Shown piece after piece: positions 1 to 10,527 of a stretch of 64,000 bases of DNA (position 1 is the first letter of the stretch; each line of letters begins with the position of its first letter). The stretch is taken from NCBI RefSeq assembly GCF_008831285.2, contig NC_045144.1, forward strand, positions 9,897,886 to 9,961,885, in the 5' to 3' direction. The position numbers and the translations under genes are program-made. The notes below the pieces were generated by a model. The model saw only the letters and a program-made list of their open reading frames with translations, was not told the DNA's origin and did no database searches. The stretch is from Nymphaea colorata (taxonomy: Eukaryota > Streptophyta > Magnoliopsida > Nymphaeales > Nymphaeaceae).

Positions 1-915
1 AGATTCTCCACGTTGATGTCGAGCATACAATCCTTCTCTCATTTTGGAGCTGCGAACAGCCTGCCATTCATTAACACGGTTCAGCTTCTCTGAAGTACGC
101 TGCAATCTCTGCACCCTCTCATTTTCCAATTCTAACCTAATCCTTGTTGCACGTGATTGCTTTTCATCAGCTTCTCGTTTTAAATCCAAAGCACTCTTCT
201 TCTTCCGTTCAGGTGACATTAGTTTATCATGCAACACTCTTGCACGTTCCATGCTTCTTCTACACCCAGGGGAATGTGAAACCTGAGAAGAACTCCGCAT
301 TGGAGATGAAAGTATGTCTTCCCAATTTCTCTTCTCTTTCCATGCATCTATTGGTTTCCATGAGACTGCACTCTTTTTGTCCTTTTCTTTGTCTGTACTT
401 TTTTTCAAAGAATCTACTGGCCTGAGGCCTTTCTCAATTCTACTTTCTGACAGAACTTTATCCTTGTTAGGAACTGGCCCTTCCAGTTCAGCATGTGGCC
501 TCGATGATTTTTTCTTGTTCATGTCAGCATCAGAACAGCTGTCTTTTTCAGGCACCTGAGTGCCACTGCAGTCAAAAGAAGATAACATTTGTGTTGGCAG
601 GTGACTGTTTTGTGATAAAGATGTTTTCTTGCTTGTCTCTAAATTTTGCTTAGCAAATACAGAACCTCCACCTAGACAGTTCTGCTTTCTTGATTTACTG
701 CCAAGACCGCCAGACAAAGGTGTAGCAACTGTTCTCACAGAAGACTTCTTTGGAAGACATTTGAGACTTGGATCAGCCCTCGAACATATAGAAGTATTCC
801 CTTGGGAATTGCACGAGGAACACATCTTGGCTCTTTCCATTTGAATTTTCTTAAAAGCCTCTAAAGAGGATGACAGTATCTCCGCTTTATGAGATGATGT
901 ACTCATTCTTCTGAC
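1..915 (-). CDS. SCAPER: SCAPER-like exon 3 (runs off left edge)
   Basis: An open frame of 305 codons, from the acceptor TTTTCTAG at 916-923 to base 1. It begins VRRMSTSSHKAEILSSSLEAF, completing the SWE-VRRM motif of exon 2. Landmarks are WKPIDAWKEKRNWEDIL near the middle, then SPGCRRSMERARVLHDKLMS and LDLKREADEK...NRVNEWQAVRSSKMREGL at the edge, all characteristic of plant SCAPER. It contains no in-window stop and has no start codon role. Confidence 0.9.
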
Positions 916-1176
916 CTAGAAAACAAATCAAGTTGCAATATAAACAGATAATACTTGTATAAATTTCAGATCAACAATCTTTTGAGTTCTGACAAGAGGT
1001 TTTTTTAGTTTCTTCTCAAGAACATTTTACATGATTTTGCAGGTGTGCATAGAAATGCAAGAATTATATGTTGTAGCTAAAAAGTAGGCATACTTGCACT
1101 GAACATTCCAAACATGTTGCAATTAGCAAACCTGTTACTTAGTGTGCTCATATTCAAATAGCCTAAAGGAAAATAT

Positions 1177-1260
<84 letters not shown>

Positions 1261-4200
1261 TGGTAGGTAAGAGATCTTTAGGTGGTAAACCCATAAGAAA
1301 TCATCTTGGCCATTGATCTTATCAAGAAAATGGTATTAAATGTGAAACTTATTGTGCCCATTCCTCTCAGTATAATAGAGCAACTGAGAGGAAACATCGA
1401 CATTTACTAGATACCACCCACACCATTCTGATTTGGTCAAATATGTCTTCCTCCTTATGATGACCTTTTTATATGGACTACATTTTTCTTGATTTTTCTG
1501 GTTTTTTCTCTATTTTTCCTGATTTTTTCTATTTTTTCTGAAAGTTTTTCTATTTTACCTAATTTCTATATTTTTTGAAATAAAAAATTAATTTTACGAT
1601 ACACAATGCTACACTTGCAATATGTTAAAATACGGCGTGTAGGCCAGCCTGACCAATACATGTACGATACATCAGTGACAATATTGCATTCAACCATTGT
1701 CACAAATACCGTTCTCGGGTTTTAAACGGCAAGATTTTTCCCATGTATTTTTTTGCAAAAGTTGTTTTTGTAACATCTGGTGATTTTTCCCAATGAGAGA
1801 TCATTTTGTGAGTTGATTCCTCGTTTACTATGTTAGCATAATTTTCTGTTGGTTTTTGAACCTTTGTAAAAAGTGTACAGTGTCATATGTCTATTTTATA
1901 TGAATGTGGTTGCATATAATGACATTGAAAACCTAGAAGGTGTTCCATGTTATAAGTGAACCGAATGAGCTTTTCTTACATCACCAAGTTTTATATCTAT
2001 TGTGCTTTTTGTATTTAAAAAACATTTGAGTGAAAATTTGGGTGTGCCAATTTCTCTCGGCAAAGTTTCGGCAATTTAAATAAAAATCCTAAAAATTAAG
2101 TAAAGCTAAAAATAAATAAGAAAACATTAAAAAATTAACTAGATAAAATGATAAAAAATAATATTTTATGAAATGATAAAAAATAAAAAAAAAATTGATT
2201 TTTAGACTTTAAAGCAAAAATCGATAAAAATAATGTGATAAAAATGTAAAGAAAAAAAACGACATCAAAATTCATTATAGCGTTTTTCTTCAGAAAATAC
2301 ACTTTTTCCAGCTTTTTTGTTTTAGTTATTTTTAACATAAATATCGGGTCTTTTCCAAAGAAGACACAATCTTAGTGATAATGCATCCAACAAAACTAAT
2401 GACTCTATCAAACTCCTATTGAACCATGCCAAAGAACAATAGCACATCACATGCTTGAGATACTTGAGAATTGAGATTTATGAGATTTACATATGCATGC
2501 ATGGATAGGTACATAAATGTGCTACTCCAAAGTTATTTTGGACAGATATGCAGCAAATGTCAACTCAGTCAACAATAACCTTATAAGTGACTAAGAAGTC
2601 TTGTGTCTTGCTTATACTTTAGCATCAATTTAGCCTGAAAACATTGATTGATGGCCGACACTGGTGAATATATATTGCACTGTACAAATTCGAGGAAAAT
2701 GTGCACTAATTACTCACCATGCAACCAACATAAATGATCTATATACATATACATTAAACCCAATAAATATGAGGACAACAATTTCATTGATGGTTCATGT
2801 GATTTCTCATGTAAAGTTACTTTTTCAAAGTCAAAACACTAGTTGCCAACAGCTTTTTTTATACATGGCACCTTATGAACTGTCAAACAAGTTGACTGGA
2901 TGAATACATACTCCTCATATTTACTCAGTAGTGCATGTGTTACATATCCAATCAAGTCAAATTTATTGGAAAGCACACAAACATGCATGCAAAGGTGCTT
3001 TTATTTGTAGAGCGACAATCTCGCCTGAAATGATAGATAAACATTTTAAGCAAATTTCAGTTACAACTTGTCATAGACAAAGTGAAAAAGAAGAAATTTA
3101 GCTTGTCATAGCAAACTCTCCAGAAGAGCAACAAATAATGCAGATTCTCTAGTCCTACACCCTCACCTCCTGCAGCTAAAAAAAGAAATGGAAGAAAGTG
3201 AAGGTGGTAGGTGTTGGCATTGCACACAACAGTGCAACTGTTTATGCATCTGTCTGTCCATGCATAAAGATGTGTTTATATTTCCTAATCTATGGCAATG
3301 AAGAGAAACAAATGACAATACGTTTATAATATGCTTGTCTAACGATTTGGTGGAGTACACCAAACACATAAACCTATTTCATTCTCTATATAAAGGCCTA
3401 AAACAAGAGAAAAAAGAGTCAAAAGTCAATATTCTCTAATCTCTACATATGCTTAAAAAAGTAGTAATTTATCAAACTTATATTCAGTGATGTCCCAAAG
3501 CTCTACTCAAGTATACACATGCTAATTATTTACTCTACCGTCTCTGCATGAATATAGATAATCCTCAAAGTCCAGATAGTGCACTTACAAATACTAACCT
3601 CCCAAGAAAGGGCATGTGGCCTGCGATGTTCCACCCTTGTATTTCCAGAAACTCCATCAATAGATGAGTGGGATGAGGGCTTTTTAGTGTTCTCAAATCC
3701 TTCAACCCGAGATCTTAGTTCTCTAAAATCAGATTCTGCTTCTTCCAATACCAGTATAGCCTCATTCATTTGTTCCATATCACACTCCAATTCACACAGT
3801 AGATAGAGCTCATCAACAGCTCTATTAAGATTTTCAAACAGAAAACACCACAACCGTTCCCTAAATCTTTCTTTACTCCCCCCAGTTTCATCTTTTGCCA
3901 AATCATCTACCAAATGATCATTTTCCAATTTTACATCCACAGTCAAATGATCATTCGCCAATTTCATATCCACAGGCTTCTCCACTAAAATACCTGTTTT
4001 GTCCACCATATCATCCCTTGGAGTACCTCGCACATGATCATCACAGGTTTCATTTTCATGAATCACGGAAAAATCACCAGGAGAAACACAAGATGAAGAA
4101 GCACATGCAGCAGCATCTTGAGAGTGAGAAGTGAAAATGCCATGTACTGCACTTTCTAGTGCACCTTCAGCAATAACTGATACTGCATCCCCACATGTCA

Positions 4201-7200
4201 ACATCTCGGTCAGAGACTTATCTTGCCCAGCTGCCAGAAGGTGAATATTTTCAGACAGAGGATCAGAAACATTTGCCACAACTATGTCAGCAACTTCATT
4301 GAGTTTTAAGCTGGCATCAAAGTACTCAGTGTAGCTCTCAGAGAGAGTGTCAACACCACCATTAGAAGCTACTCCTTCAGGCTTGATGTCATGAATAATT
4401 GTAATGTCAGAAGCCACAATATTGACTTCATTATCATCCTTTCCCTCAACAACTTCATCTTGTCCAGCTGAGAAATGAACAGTGGCTTCTGATATAGGAA
4501 CATCCTTCTCCTCCAGGGAATCAGCACATGCCAGAAGATTTGGTTCTGAAACCTGCTGACCTCCATGGAGGGTGGAATTTTCACTCATGCAATTAATTTC
4601 CAAGCTTCGGCTGGTGCTATGCAAATTCTTGTTTACCACAAAAGAGTCATTGTCAAGATTCCCCCACCTAATCTTAGAAACAATATCTTTCAAATTGTCT
4701 GACACCACACTTTCCTTTGTACTTCTTTCCTCGATTACTTTACCATGGCCACCCTCATCCACAAATTTTATTAAGCATGATGCTTCTTCAGTTAAACTCC
4801 CAGCAATTTGCGAAGAAATACAATCTTTTGACTCTTGATTAACATGCTTTCTATCATAAAAATCTGAAATTCCTGCACTATTTTTTACACCACCAGGTAA
4901 GTTATGTAACCCATTTGGAGGGTGAGAAATAGTTGTGCAATGCCGGTTCACTAATTTCTGACTTGTGGATTTCCGGAAGTGAGCTGCAACACGACGAGTT
5001 TTCAGAGTGTTCGACTTTCCTCCAATGAGATTCTGGGATGAAATTTTTGGTGCACTAACCCGATGCCTCTGCACACAAATGGTAGTGACAAATGGTTATT
5101 TTTCCATTTGCAAGTAAACAGAAATTAGTGAAGCTTGCTTAAGAAACATAATTATCCTCCTTGATGACTTGAATTTAATGAGAAACACTCGTAAGGCGTA
5201 ATTATCCAGAATAATAAACATTATTTAGTCATAGGTAGTAAAATCATCAAGAAAAAAAAAAAGAACCACTTCATGGTGATGGTAATATTAAAGATGATTC
5301 TACATTATTTACAAGCTGCTCCCTCCTGTGAAACCCATTTTCCACAGAATATAACTCAATTTTCTAAGCCTAACCAACAAGCACAATTCATGAACTTGCT
5401 GAAAATTTTCCTTGTCAGAAACTCATCAACTAACTAGTCTTAGAAATCCAAGAGATAAATCAGATAGTTAATGCAATAAAGATTAGAACTTCTCACCTAC
5501 TGTCTAGATCCATGCGGAATGGATCTAGACAGCAGGTGACAATATTCAATAAAACAATGTGTATGTGCTTACCATGATCTATTTCAATGTTAGGAGAGGG
5601 TGTTCCATGTTCAGCCCCTAATACAAATTTGGTGTGTTAGATGTTTTTGTGGGACCCATGAAGCCTCTTCCCATATAACCCAAAGCCTCTTCCCATGTAA
5701 CCCAAACACTCATGCTTTAACCTAAATGTTCTTCAATACATATTACAATATATTTCTCATTTTTTTGCCTAAATGCCCTGCAGTACATCTTACAAAACAT
5801 TTCTTGCCAACATATTTCCTGCCTTGTGAAGTGAACTTGTTCTAGCCTTGGTGAAGAAATCAATCGATTGCATTGGTAGAGAGTTGACTCAGCATTGGTG
5901 AAAAGTAAATAGAGTTTAAATAAGATACATAGACTAGGTCCAAAGTCATCTAGCTGTTTTCATCTTTGTTAAGTAGAATGGCAAGAAGCCTGAACAGAGA
6001 CAAAAAAAAAAGCATTGCAAAAGTCATGTTGAAGAAATAAACAGAAAAACAAAACTACAAGGTCATTATGAAGTAGTGAGTACCTTTCCATGTCTTTGTG
6101 CTTTTGTTAAAAATCATGTGTGCAACTTATAGTGTCATATTCTTATAGCATATTCAAAATTTGATTTTAATGGTTGGACACTTGGACGTATTATGCAAAG
6201 ATAAAATTATTTTGTTTATAAAACCTTCGCAATCATATATTTTTTTTATGGTTGTATACATATGTCCAACTGTCTAAACATCGATATAAACTTTTGAATT
6301 TGCAATAAACAACATGATATTGTAAATCTCACACATGATTTTCGAACAAACACACGATCGATCACGTAGAGAGATATTCAAACTACATATTGACTCTTTT
6401 AATTTTGTTTTTATATGCATTGCTTTAATATGACACTACAATATCATTATTTTCTTCTTGAATGTCATTCAGCTTAAGAATAAGAAAATGACTAGATGAC
6501 TTGATGACTATACATTTTTCAGACCAGTCTGAGCCATCTTCATGAAACTCTATCATTTTCTTCAGCAATGCAAGTCAAGTTTCCACTAATGCAATCAATC
6601 GATTTTTACACCAAGGCAGAACAAAAGTTGATCATCCACTCCATGAGGCAGGAAATGTAGTGGCAAGAAATGTGTTGTAATATGTAGTGAAAGGCACTTA
6701 GGTGAAAGCACAAGAAATTATTGTAATATATATAAAAGGGCATTTGAGTAACAGCATTAATATTTAGGTGTAATCTACTTTTTATTCATGAGTAATATGG
6801 GAAGAAATATTTTGTGGGGACCTACAGTACCCCAAACACACTGAATTTGTGTTTTGGGGCTGACCTGCAAAACCCTCTCCAATGTTATCAAGTTTAATCA
6901 CCTCCAATATGTGCAATAAAATACAAGTTTCTATATGCTAAGAACTCGATGGCTCTTGAGTAATGAACATGCAACACATGCAAGTAGTAAACGAATACTA
7001 TTAAAGATGACACAATGAAGTTCATTTCTGAGGGTCAGATTTACGTAAGCCAAGGGCACACTACGAGGAATTATAGTAGTAGGGTACACAAAAGTCATGC
7101 TCACACATCCAAGGATAGTTCCAACGAGATACGGTGGCAGCCACCAAAATCAAATGCAATCTAGGTACAAACCTTCCACGAGCTAGGGAATCTTTATAAA

Positions 7201-7947
7201 TTATATTCAACTCATACCCACGAACTTACAGGTGAGGCGATAACGTGTACATGATGAAGTCATAAAAATTACACTGATATGGGTAACGAATTGATGGGTT
7301 AGCTAAATTTCCAAAATAAAAAAAAAAGGAAAAAAAAAATAACGCCACCGAAGCTAACAAAAACTAGTGCAGAAACGATTTAGGGAAACATAGATTACAA
7401 TGCCAAGGATATCCAAAGGTAGTCCAGAAAGTTGAAATTAGCAATAAGAAGTGGAATCATGAGTAAATATTGACGCTGAGAAGGGCTCATAATTTTTGTC
7501 TTCCTCTCAATTGAACGTCAATACCATCAACGAAGACAGAGAGTTGCAATACCGACAAACTGAGCGCGCTAAATTTCAACCTAATTTACGAGGGCATGGA
7601 TGAGATTTGGAGTGCCAAAATGAACAGATTAAATAACCAAACAAACCGAAGAAGACCTCATGGAAATCCGGAACCAAATTTACTACGTTAGAAAACTGTA
7701 GAAACTGCATCAGTAGCAATCGGCAACAACATCGACAATGGTGAAAATTTTCAGAAATCCGCAAAAATGTTCGAGCTAAAAGGTTCCACCGAAAGAAAAC
7801 GAAGATAACAAATGAAGAACAACCTCTAATTTCTTCGACAAACGACACCATCAATAAATGTAGTGCACAAAGTTGACCAGAAATTACCTTCTTCACTTCT
7901 AGCCAACCAGAACCGTGATCATCTGCCCCTCCACCATCGTCGTCCAT
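1..7947 (-). CDS. SCAPER: SCAPER-like gene (5' part, three exons; continues past left edge)
   Basis: Spliced model on the minus strand: exon 1 (7888-7947), exon 2 (3599-5068), exon 3 (1-915). All three junctions are phase 0 with GT donors and AG acceptors, giving 20+490+305=815 codons without a stop. The N-terminus (MDDDGGGADDHGSGWLEVKK) is the typical plant SCAPER start. Residues about 420-515 form the conserved SCAPER N-terminal region (LWCFLFENLNRAVDELY, then RPHALSWE-VRRM across an exon junction). Residues about 740-815 are highly charged and helical (LDLKREADEK, LQRTSEKLNRVNEWQAVR). In animals SCAPER is a cytoplasmic/ER-associated cyclin A-binding protein and links TTC5 to CCR4-NOT in tubulin mRNA decay; a similar role in plants is inference. 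Plant homologues are roughly 1,600-1,700 residues, so about half is seen. Intron 1 (5069-7887) and intron 2 (916-3598) are long and carry repeats. No damage is visible. Confidence 0.9.
916..3598 (-). other. SCAPER-like intron 2
   Basis: Non-coding. It contains a compound microsatellite at 1185-1257, an 11-bp stem/11-nt loop hairpin at 1361-1393 (TTCCTCTCAGT/ACTGAGAGGAA), a T-rich stretch 1480-1570, and an A-rich low-complexity stretch about 2080-2340. Around 1600-1700 there is a run of GATACA/ACGATAC motifs that looks like a degenerate repeat. No additional exon is needed, because the flanking exons join directly in the conserved SWE-VRRM motif. Confidence 0.7.
1185..1257. repeat. Compound microsatellite (AT)n(GA)n
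   Basis: Nineteen AT units (1185-1222) are followed after one base by a GA tract (1224-1257). Confidence 0.95.
3599..5068 (-). CDS. SCAPER: SCAPER-like exon 2 (large exon, SCAPER N-terminal domain)
   Basis: A 490-codon exon. It starts after the acceptor TTTGTGTGCAG with R-H-R-V-S, continuing the KK of exon 1, and ends at SWE before the donor GTTAGT. Residues about 21-415 are a poorly conserved, acidic, Ser-rich stretch. The last ~95 residues are the conserved part, from RERLWCFLFENL through DMEQMNEAILVLEEAESDF to RRPHALSWE. The open frame runs past the donor to 3530, but that tail (VSICKCTIW...) is intron read-through and is not part of the protein. Confidence 0.9.
5493..5539 (-). repeat. 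21-bp stem, 5-nt loop hairpin in SCAPER intron 1
   Basis: CACCTACTGTCTAGATCCAT pairs with ATGGATCTAGACAGCAGGTG around a 5-nt loop (5514-5518). There is one non-Watson-Crick position (5499/5533), which would be a U.G wobble in the minus-strand (SCAPER sense) transcript. The loop is too short for a usual plant pre-miRNA. It could be a footprint of an element. Confidence 0.7.
5586..5592. repeat. Target-site duplication, left copy (AATGTTA)
   Basis: AATGTTA abuts the left end of the foldback element and is repeated at 6881-6887 at its right end. Confidence 0.7.
5593..6880. mobile_element. Long-inverted-repeat (foldback) DNA element in SCAPER intron 1
   Basis: The left end (GGAGAGGGTGTTCCATG, then CAGCCCCTAATACAAATTTG) matches the reverse complement of the right end (GGAGAGGGTTTTGCAGGTC, CAGCCCCAAAACACAAATTC). 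The pairing continues inward for at least 400 bp per side and, with gaps, almost to the centre near 6230, so nearly the whole element is one giant inverted repeat. It is flanked by the direct repeat AATGTTA (5586-5592 and 6881-6887; 8 bp if the overlapping C is counted). There is no coding capacity. The long TIRs with a 7-9 bp duplication suggest a non-autonomous MULE- or hAT-related foldback element; the superfamily is uncertain. Confidence 0.75.
6881..6887. repeat. Target-site duplication, right copy (AATGTTA)
   Basis: Identical to 5586-5592 and directly follows the right terminus CCCTCTCC. Confidence 0.7.
7888..7947 (-). CDS. SCAPER: SCAPER-like exon 1 (start codon)
   Basis: Encodes residues 1-20, ending at ...EVKK with the donor GTAATT directly after the codon AAG. 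The ATG at 7947 is chosen because it yields the conserved plant N-terminus and because the frame upstream to 8052 is open but has no ATG. The acidic, Gly-rich start followed by HGSGWLEVKK is seen in plant homologues. Confidence 0.88.
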
Positions 7948-8290
7948 CGATAAAAAGCAGACCACCAGAACCCCAGACAGAGAACCTAAGAAAAATGAGA
8001 CGTCAAGAGAAAGTGGCCATTCTGCCACCAAGGTCCGTCCGGCCGTAAGCAATTAAAGATACTAACATTAACAGTTTGCTTCGACGTAGAAAGTTGCCGC
8101 GTTCGGCGGCTCAGCCAAACACACGTGTTCAAGGAAGAGGGAGAAAGAGGTTACTTTGAACGAGGTTTTTTCTTCTCAGGACGTTCGATCGCGAGTCATC
8201 GCATAGCAATCTGTCTCTGATAGCGCGTGAAACCCAAGCCTTTGGTGGTCTGTGGGCGGTGTGCATTTTTTGGAACTCATATAGACTGAC
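7948..8290 (-). promoter_or_regulatory. SCAPER-like 5' UTR and proximal promoter (putative)
   Basis: This interval lies directly upstream of the SCAPER ATG and is richer in CpG than the flanks. It holds a G-box-type palindrome ACACGTGT at 8121-8128 (core CACGTG, bound by bZIP/bHLH factors) and, on the minus strand, a CTATATGA stretch near 8278-8285 that could serve as a weak TATA element, implying a start near 8245. The leader between is CT-rich. Motifs are seen directly; function is inferred. Confidence 0.45.
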
Positions 8291-10130
8291 GGCAATCTTG
8301 TGAAAATAATGATGATCAGACCAATGTCATGATGCTTTTGCATTTTGATGTGGTTTCTAGTATTTCACATTGTTGTGATTCATAATTTAAATTGCATGTA
8401 AACTTCTCTTGATACATGTATCTTTTACTTGCGACTGAATTAAAGTGTTTACTACAGTAAATTGTTGTAATGTCTATTGTATTCATGCAATTTATCCGAT
8501 TATTGTCAGATGTTAGATTATTTTTGTGAAGGACAACCACAATGATTTACAAGATTCATAATTTGTTTACAAGGCATCTTAAGATGAATTTGTTCCCTGG
8601 CCTTGTAAACACCACCTGTTTCTAAATCAAATCCTGTTTCTAAATCAAATAAGTAACCGGATTCAATCCGCTGAATATGTACTCAATAGACAGGTCAATA
8701 TGGTAATCATTATGATATACTACACTTAGACTGTTATATTATTGTTAATTTTATATATGTATTTAATCAACTATTATTTTCTCTTTATACTAAATTAATC
8801 ACAAAGCAAAAAATTCATAAAAAATGTCTCTACAGTAATTTACTCAAATCATTTATCGTTTGATATATCCAATTACTGATATGTACGAGGCATGTTAGCA
8901 TTTTACATAAGAATAATAGAATTTATAATGCACATAATAATAATCATTTGTAAAAACACATGAATTTCGCTTAAACTAAAATGATAGCAATTTAAATGGC
9001 GTGCATCAAAATAAACTTATCATGCAAAAAGGTCTTTATTATTTTGCTGTACATCCAATATATGGTTTATCAATGTAATGGCAATTTTGAATGAAATTTA
9101 TCATACTAGAAATTTGTGACCCAAAAAAAAAAAACTAAAGCAAAGAATATATTGCATCTCACTCCTTTCATTTATGAATCGTGTATGTGTAAATCATAAT
9201 TTCCAAGGCATATGCATATATAGTGTAACAGCCTCCTATTAAGCTCAGGCTCCTAATTTAATGGATCTTAACTTCAGTTCTAGCACACGGTACGTGGGTG
9301 GGATCCTAGGTCATGAATGTTAAATTATCTCTAATATAATTGTAAAAGCTCAACCCACTCCCATATCGAGCTCGGGCCTCTAGTTTCCAAATCCCAACTT
9401 ATCTTCTAGCAACTTCTATTGTGACCCTCTACTAAGTTCTTGAAAAGTTTTTAAAATCTTTAATATATGATTAAACTTTTCAAAGTAGGGTGCTACATGT
9501 GGAATATCATTTTATCATGTTGTATAAATCATTGTATATCGTCTCTAGACCTAATGTCACATCCCAAATTTTCGCGCAATTTTTTTCATGTATACCAAAA
9601 CACAACAGACAGAAAACTCATAGATTTGAAAAGCCTTCAAACGATTCACATAAAGCATACAACACCGTACAGGTTGTTCATTTGCATCAAATCCAAAATA
9701 TATATGTACAGATTCTTTTATACAAAATAGATGTACAATCCTATTACACCTTCCAAAAAGTTCAAAAATAATGAAAAGAGGGTGAGCACAGAAAATGACA
9801 TACAAGCACACACAAAACATTCTTCTTTTATGGGATGTGAGCTATGACCCTACGATCCGCCTGCTACTTGGGATTACTGGACCTTAAAAGAAAATAACAA
9901 CAGAAGGTTGAGCCTTCATAGTATGACAGATAACCATCTAAATTATAGACCTCGAAGGATGTGTGTATGAAGTTATGTTTTACAACTGTAGTACCCAACA
10001 CAATGAGACTTTCCTATAGTAAAACATGTTATTGTCAGAAGATATCTTGTAAATACAGTATATATATTATGCATATGTACATATTTATATATGTTTATCT
10101 ATATTCATATGTGTTTAGTGTACATGTGAC

Positions 10131-10168
<38 letters not shown>

Positions 10169-10265
10169 TGTACTTTTAAGGTGTATATTTGTATATAGGT
10201 GTATTCTGTAATTTTTAGTTTTTTTTTTTTAATTTTTGTCTAGCTTGACTAGCGCCAATGGCTCA
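8291..10265. other. AT-rich intergenic DNA without recognisable gene
   Basis: No open frame here resembles a protein. The ORFs near 9467-9820 overlap on both strands and are low complexity. A TGTCACATCCCAAATTTTCG stretch at 9554 resembles the start of some plant LTRs, but no partner copy was found. A (CA)n run sits at 10145-10168, preceded by (TA)n. Confidence 0.5.
10145..10168. repeat. (CA)n microsatellite
   Basis: An uninterrupted CA tract preceded by TATATATATA. Confidence 0.9.
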
Positions 10266-10347
10266 TAAGGTGCTGTTGGAGCCAGTCCAACGGCTAGCTT
10301 CTTCTCAACTCTTCCCTCTCTTCCTTCTGTTTTTTATCCTTTTTGTG

Positions 10348-10355
10348 TATAAATA
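10348..10355 (+). promoter_or_regulatory. Putative LTR TATA box of the old copia relic
   Basis: TATAAATA lies about 170 bp upstream of the degenerate primer-binding site at 10517, inside what is probably the 5' LTR (a plausible start is TGTTGGAGCC near 10273). No second LTR is present for confirmation. Confidence 0.35.
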
Positions 10356-10516
10356 GGTTTTATTCGTTCTCTATTAATGCATGTCATTTCCACAGCTTTA
10401 TATGATGTTCGATAGCAATTTTCATTCTTTATTTTCTTTGTAACTTGGCCTTATTGTTGTTCACTAAACTTTTTGCTGTGGGTTAATGTTTGTGATTGTT
10501 ATCAGTCATATTTTCA

Positions 10517-10527
10517 TGGTATAAGAG
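10517..10527 (+). other. Degenerate tRNA-Met primer-binding site of copia relic
   Basis: TGGTATAAGAG differs by one base from TGGTATCAGAG, the usual plant Ty1/copia primer site complementary to initiator tRNA-Met. It precedes the gag remnants. Confidence 0.5.

Noticed and set aside
7576-7887. Extension of the SCAPER exon 1 frame
   Set aside because: The conserved protein stops matching at the GTAATT donor and resumes exactly at 5068, so this is intron read-through.
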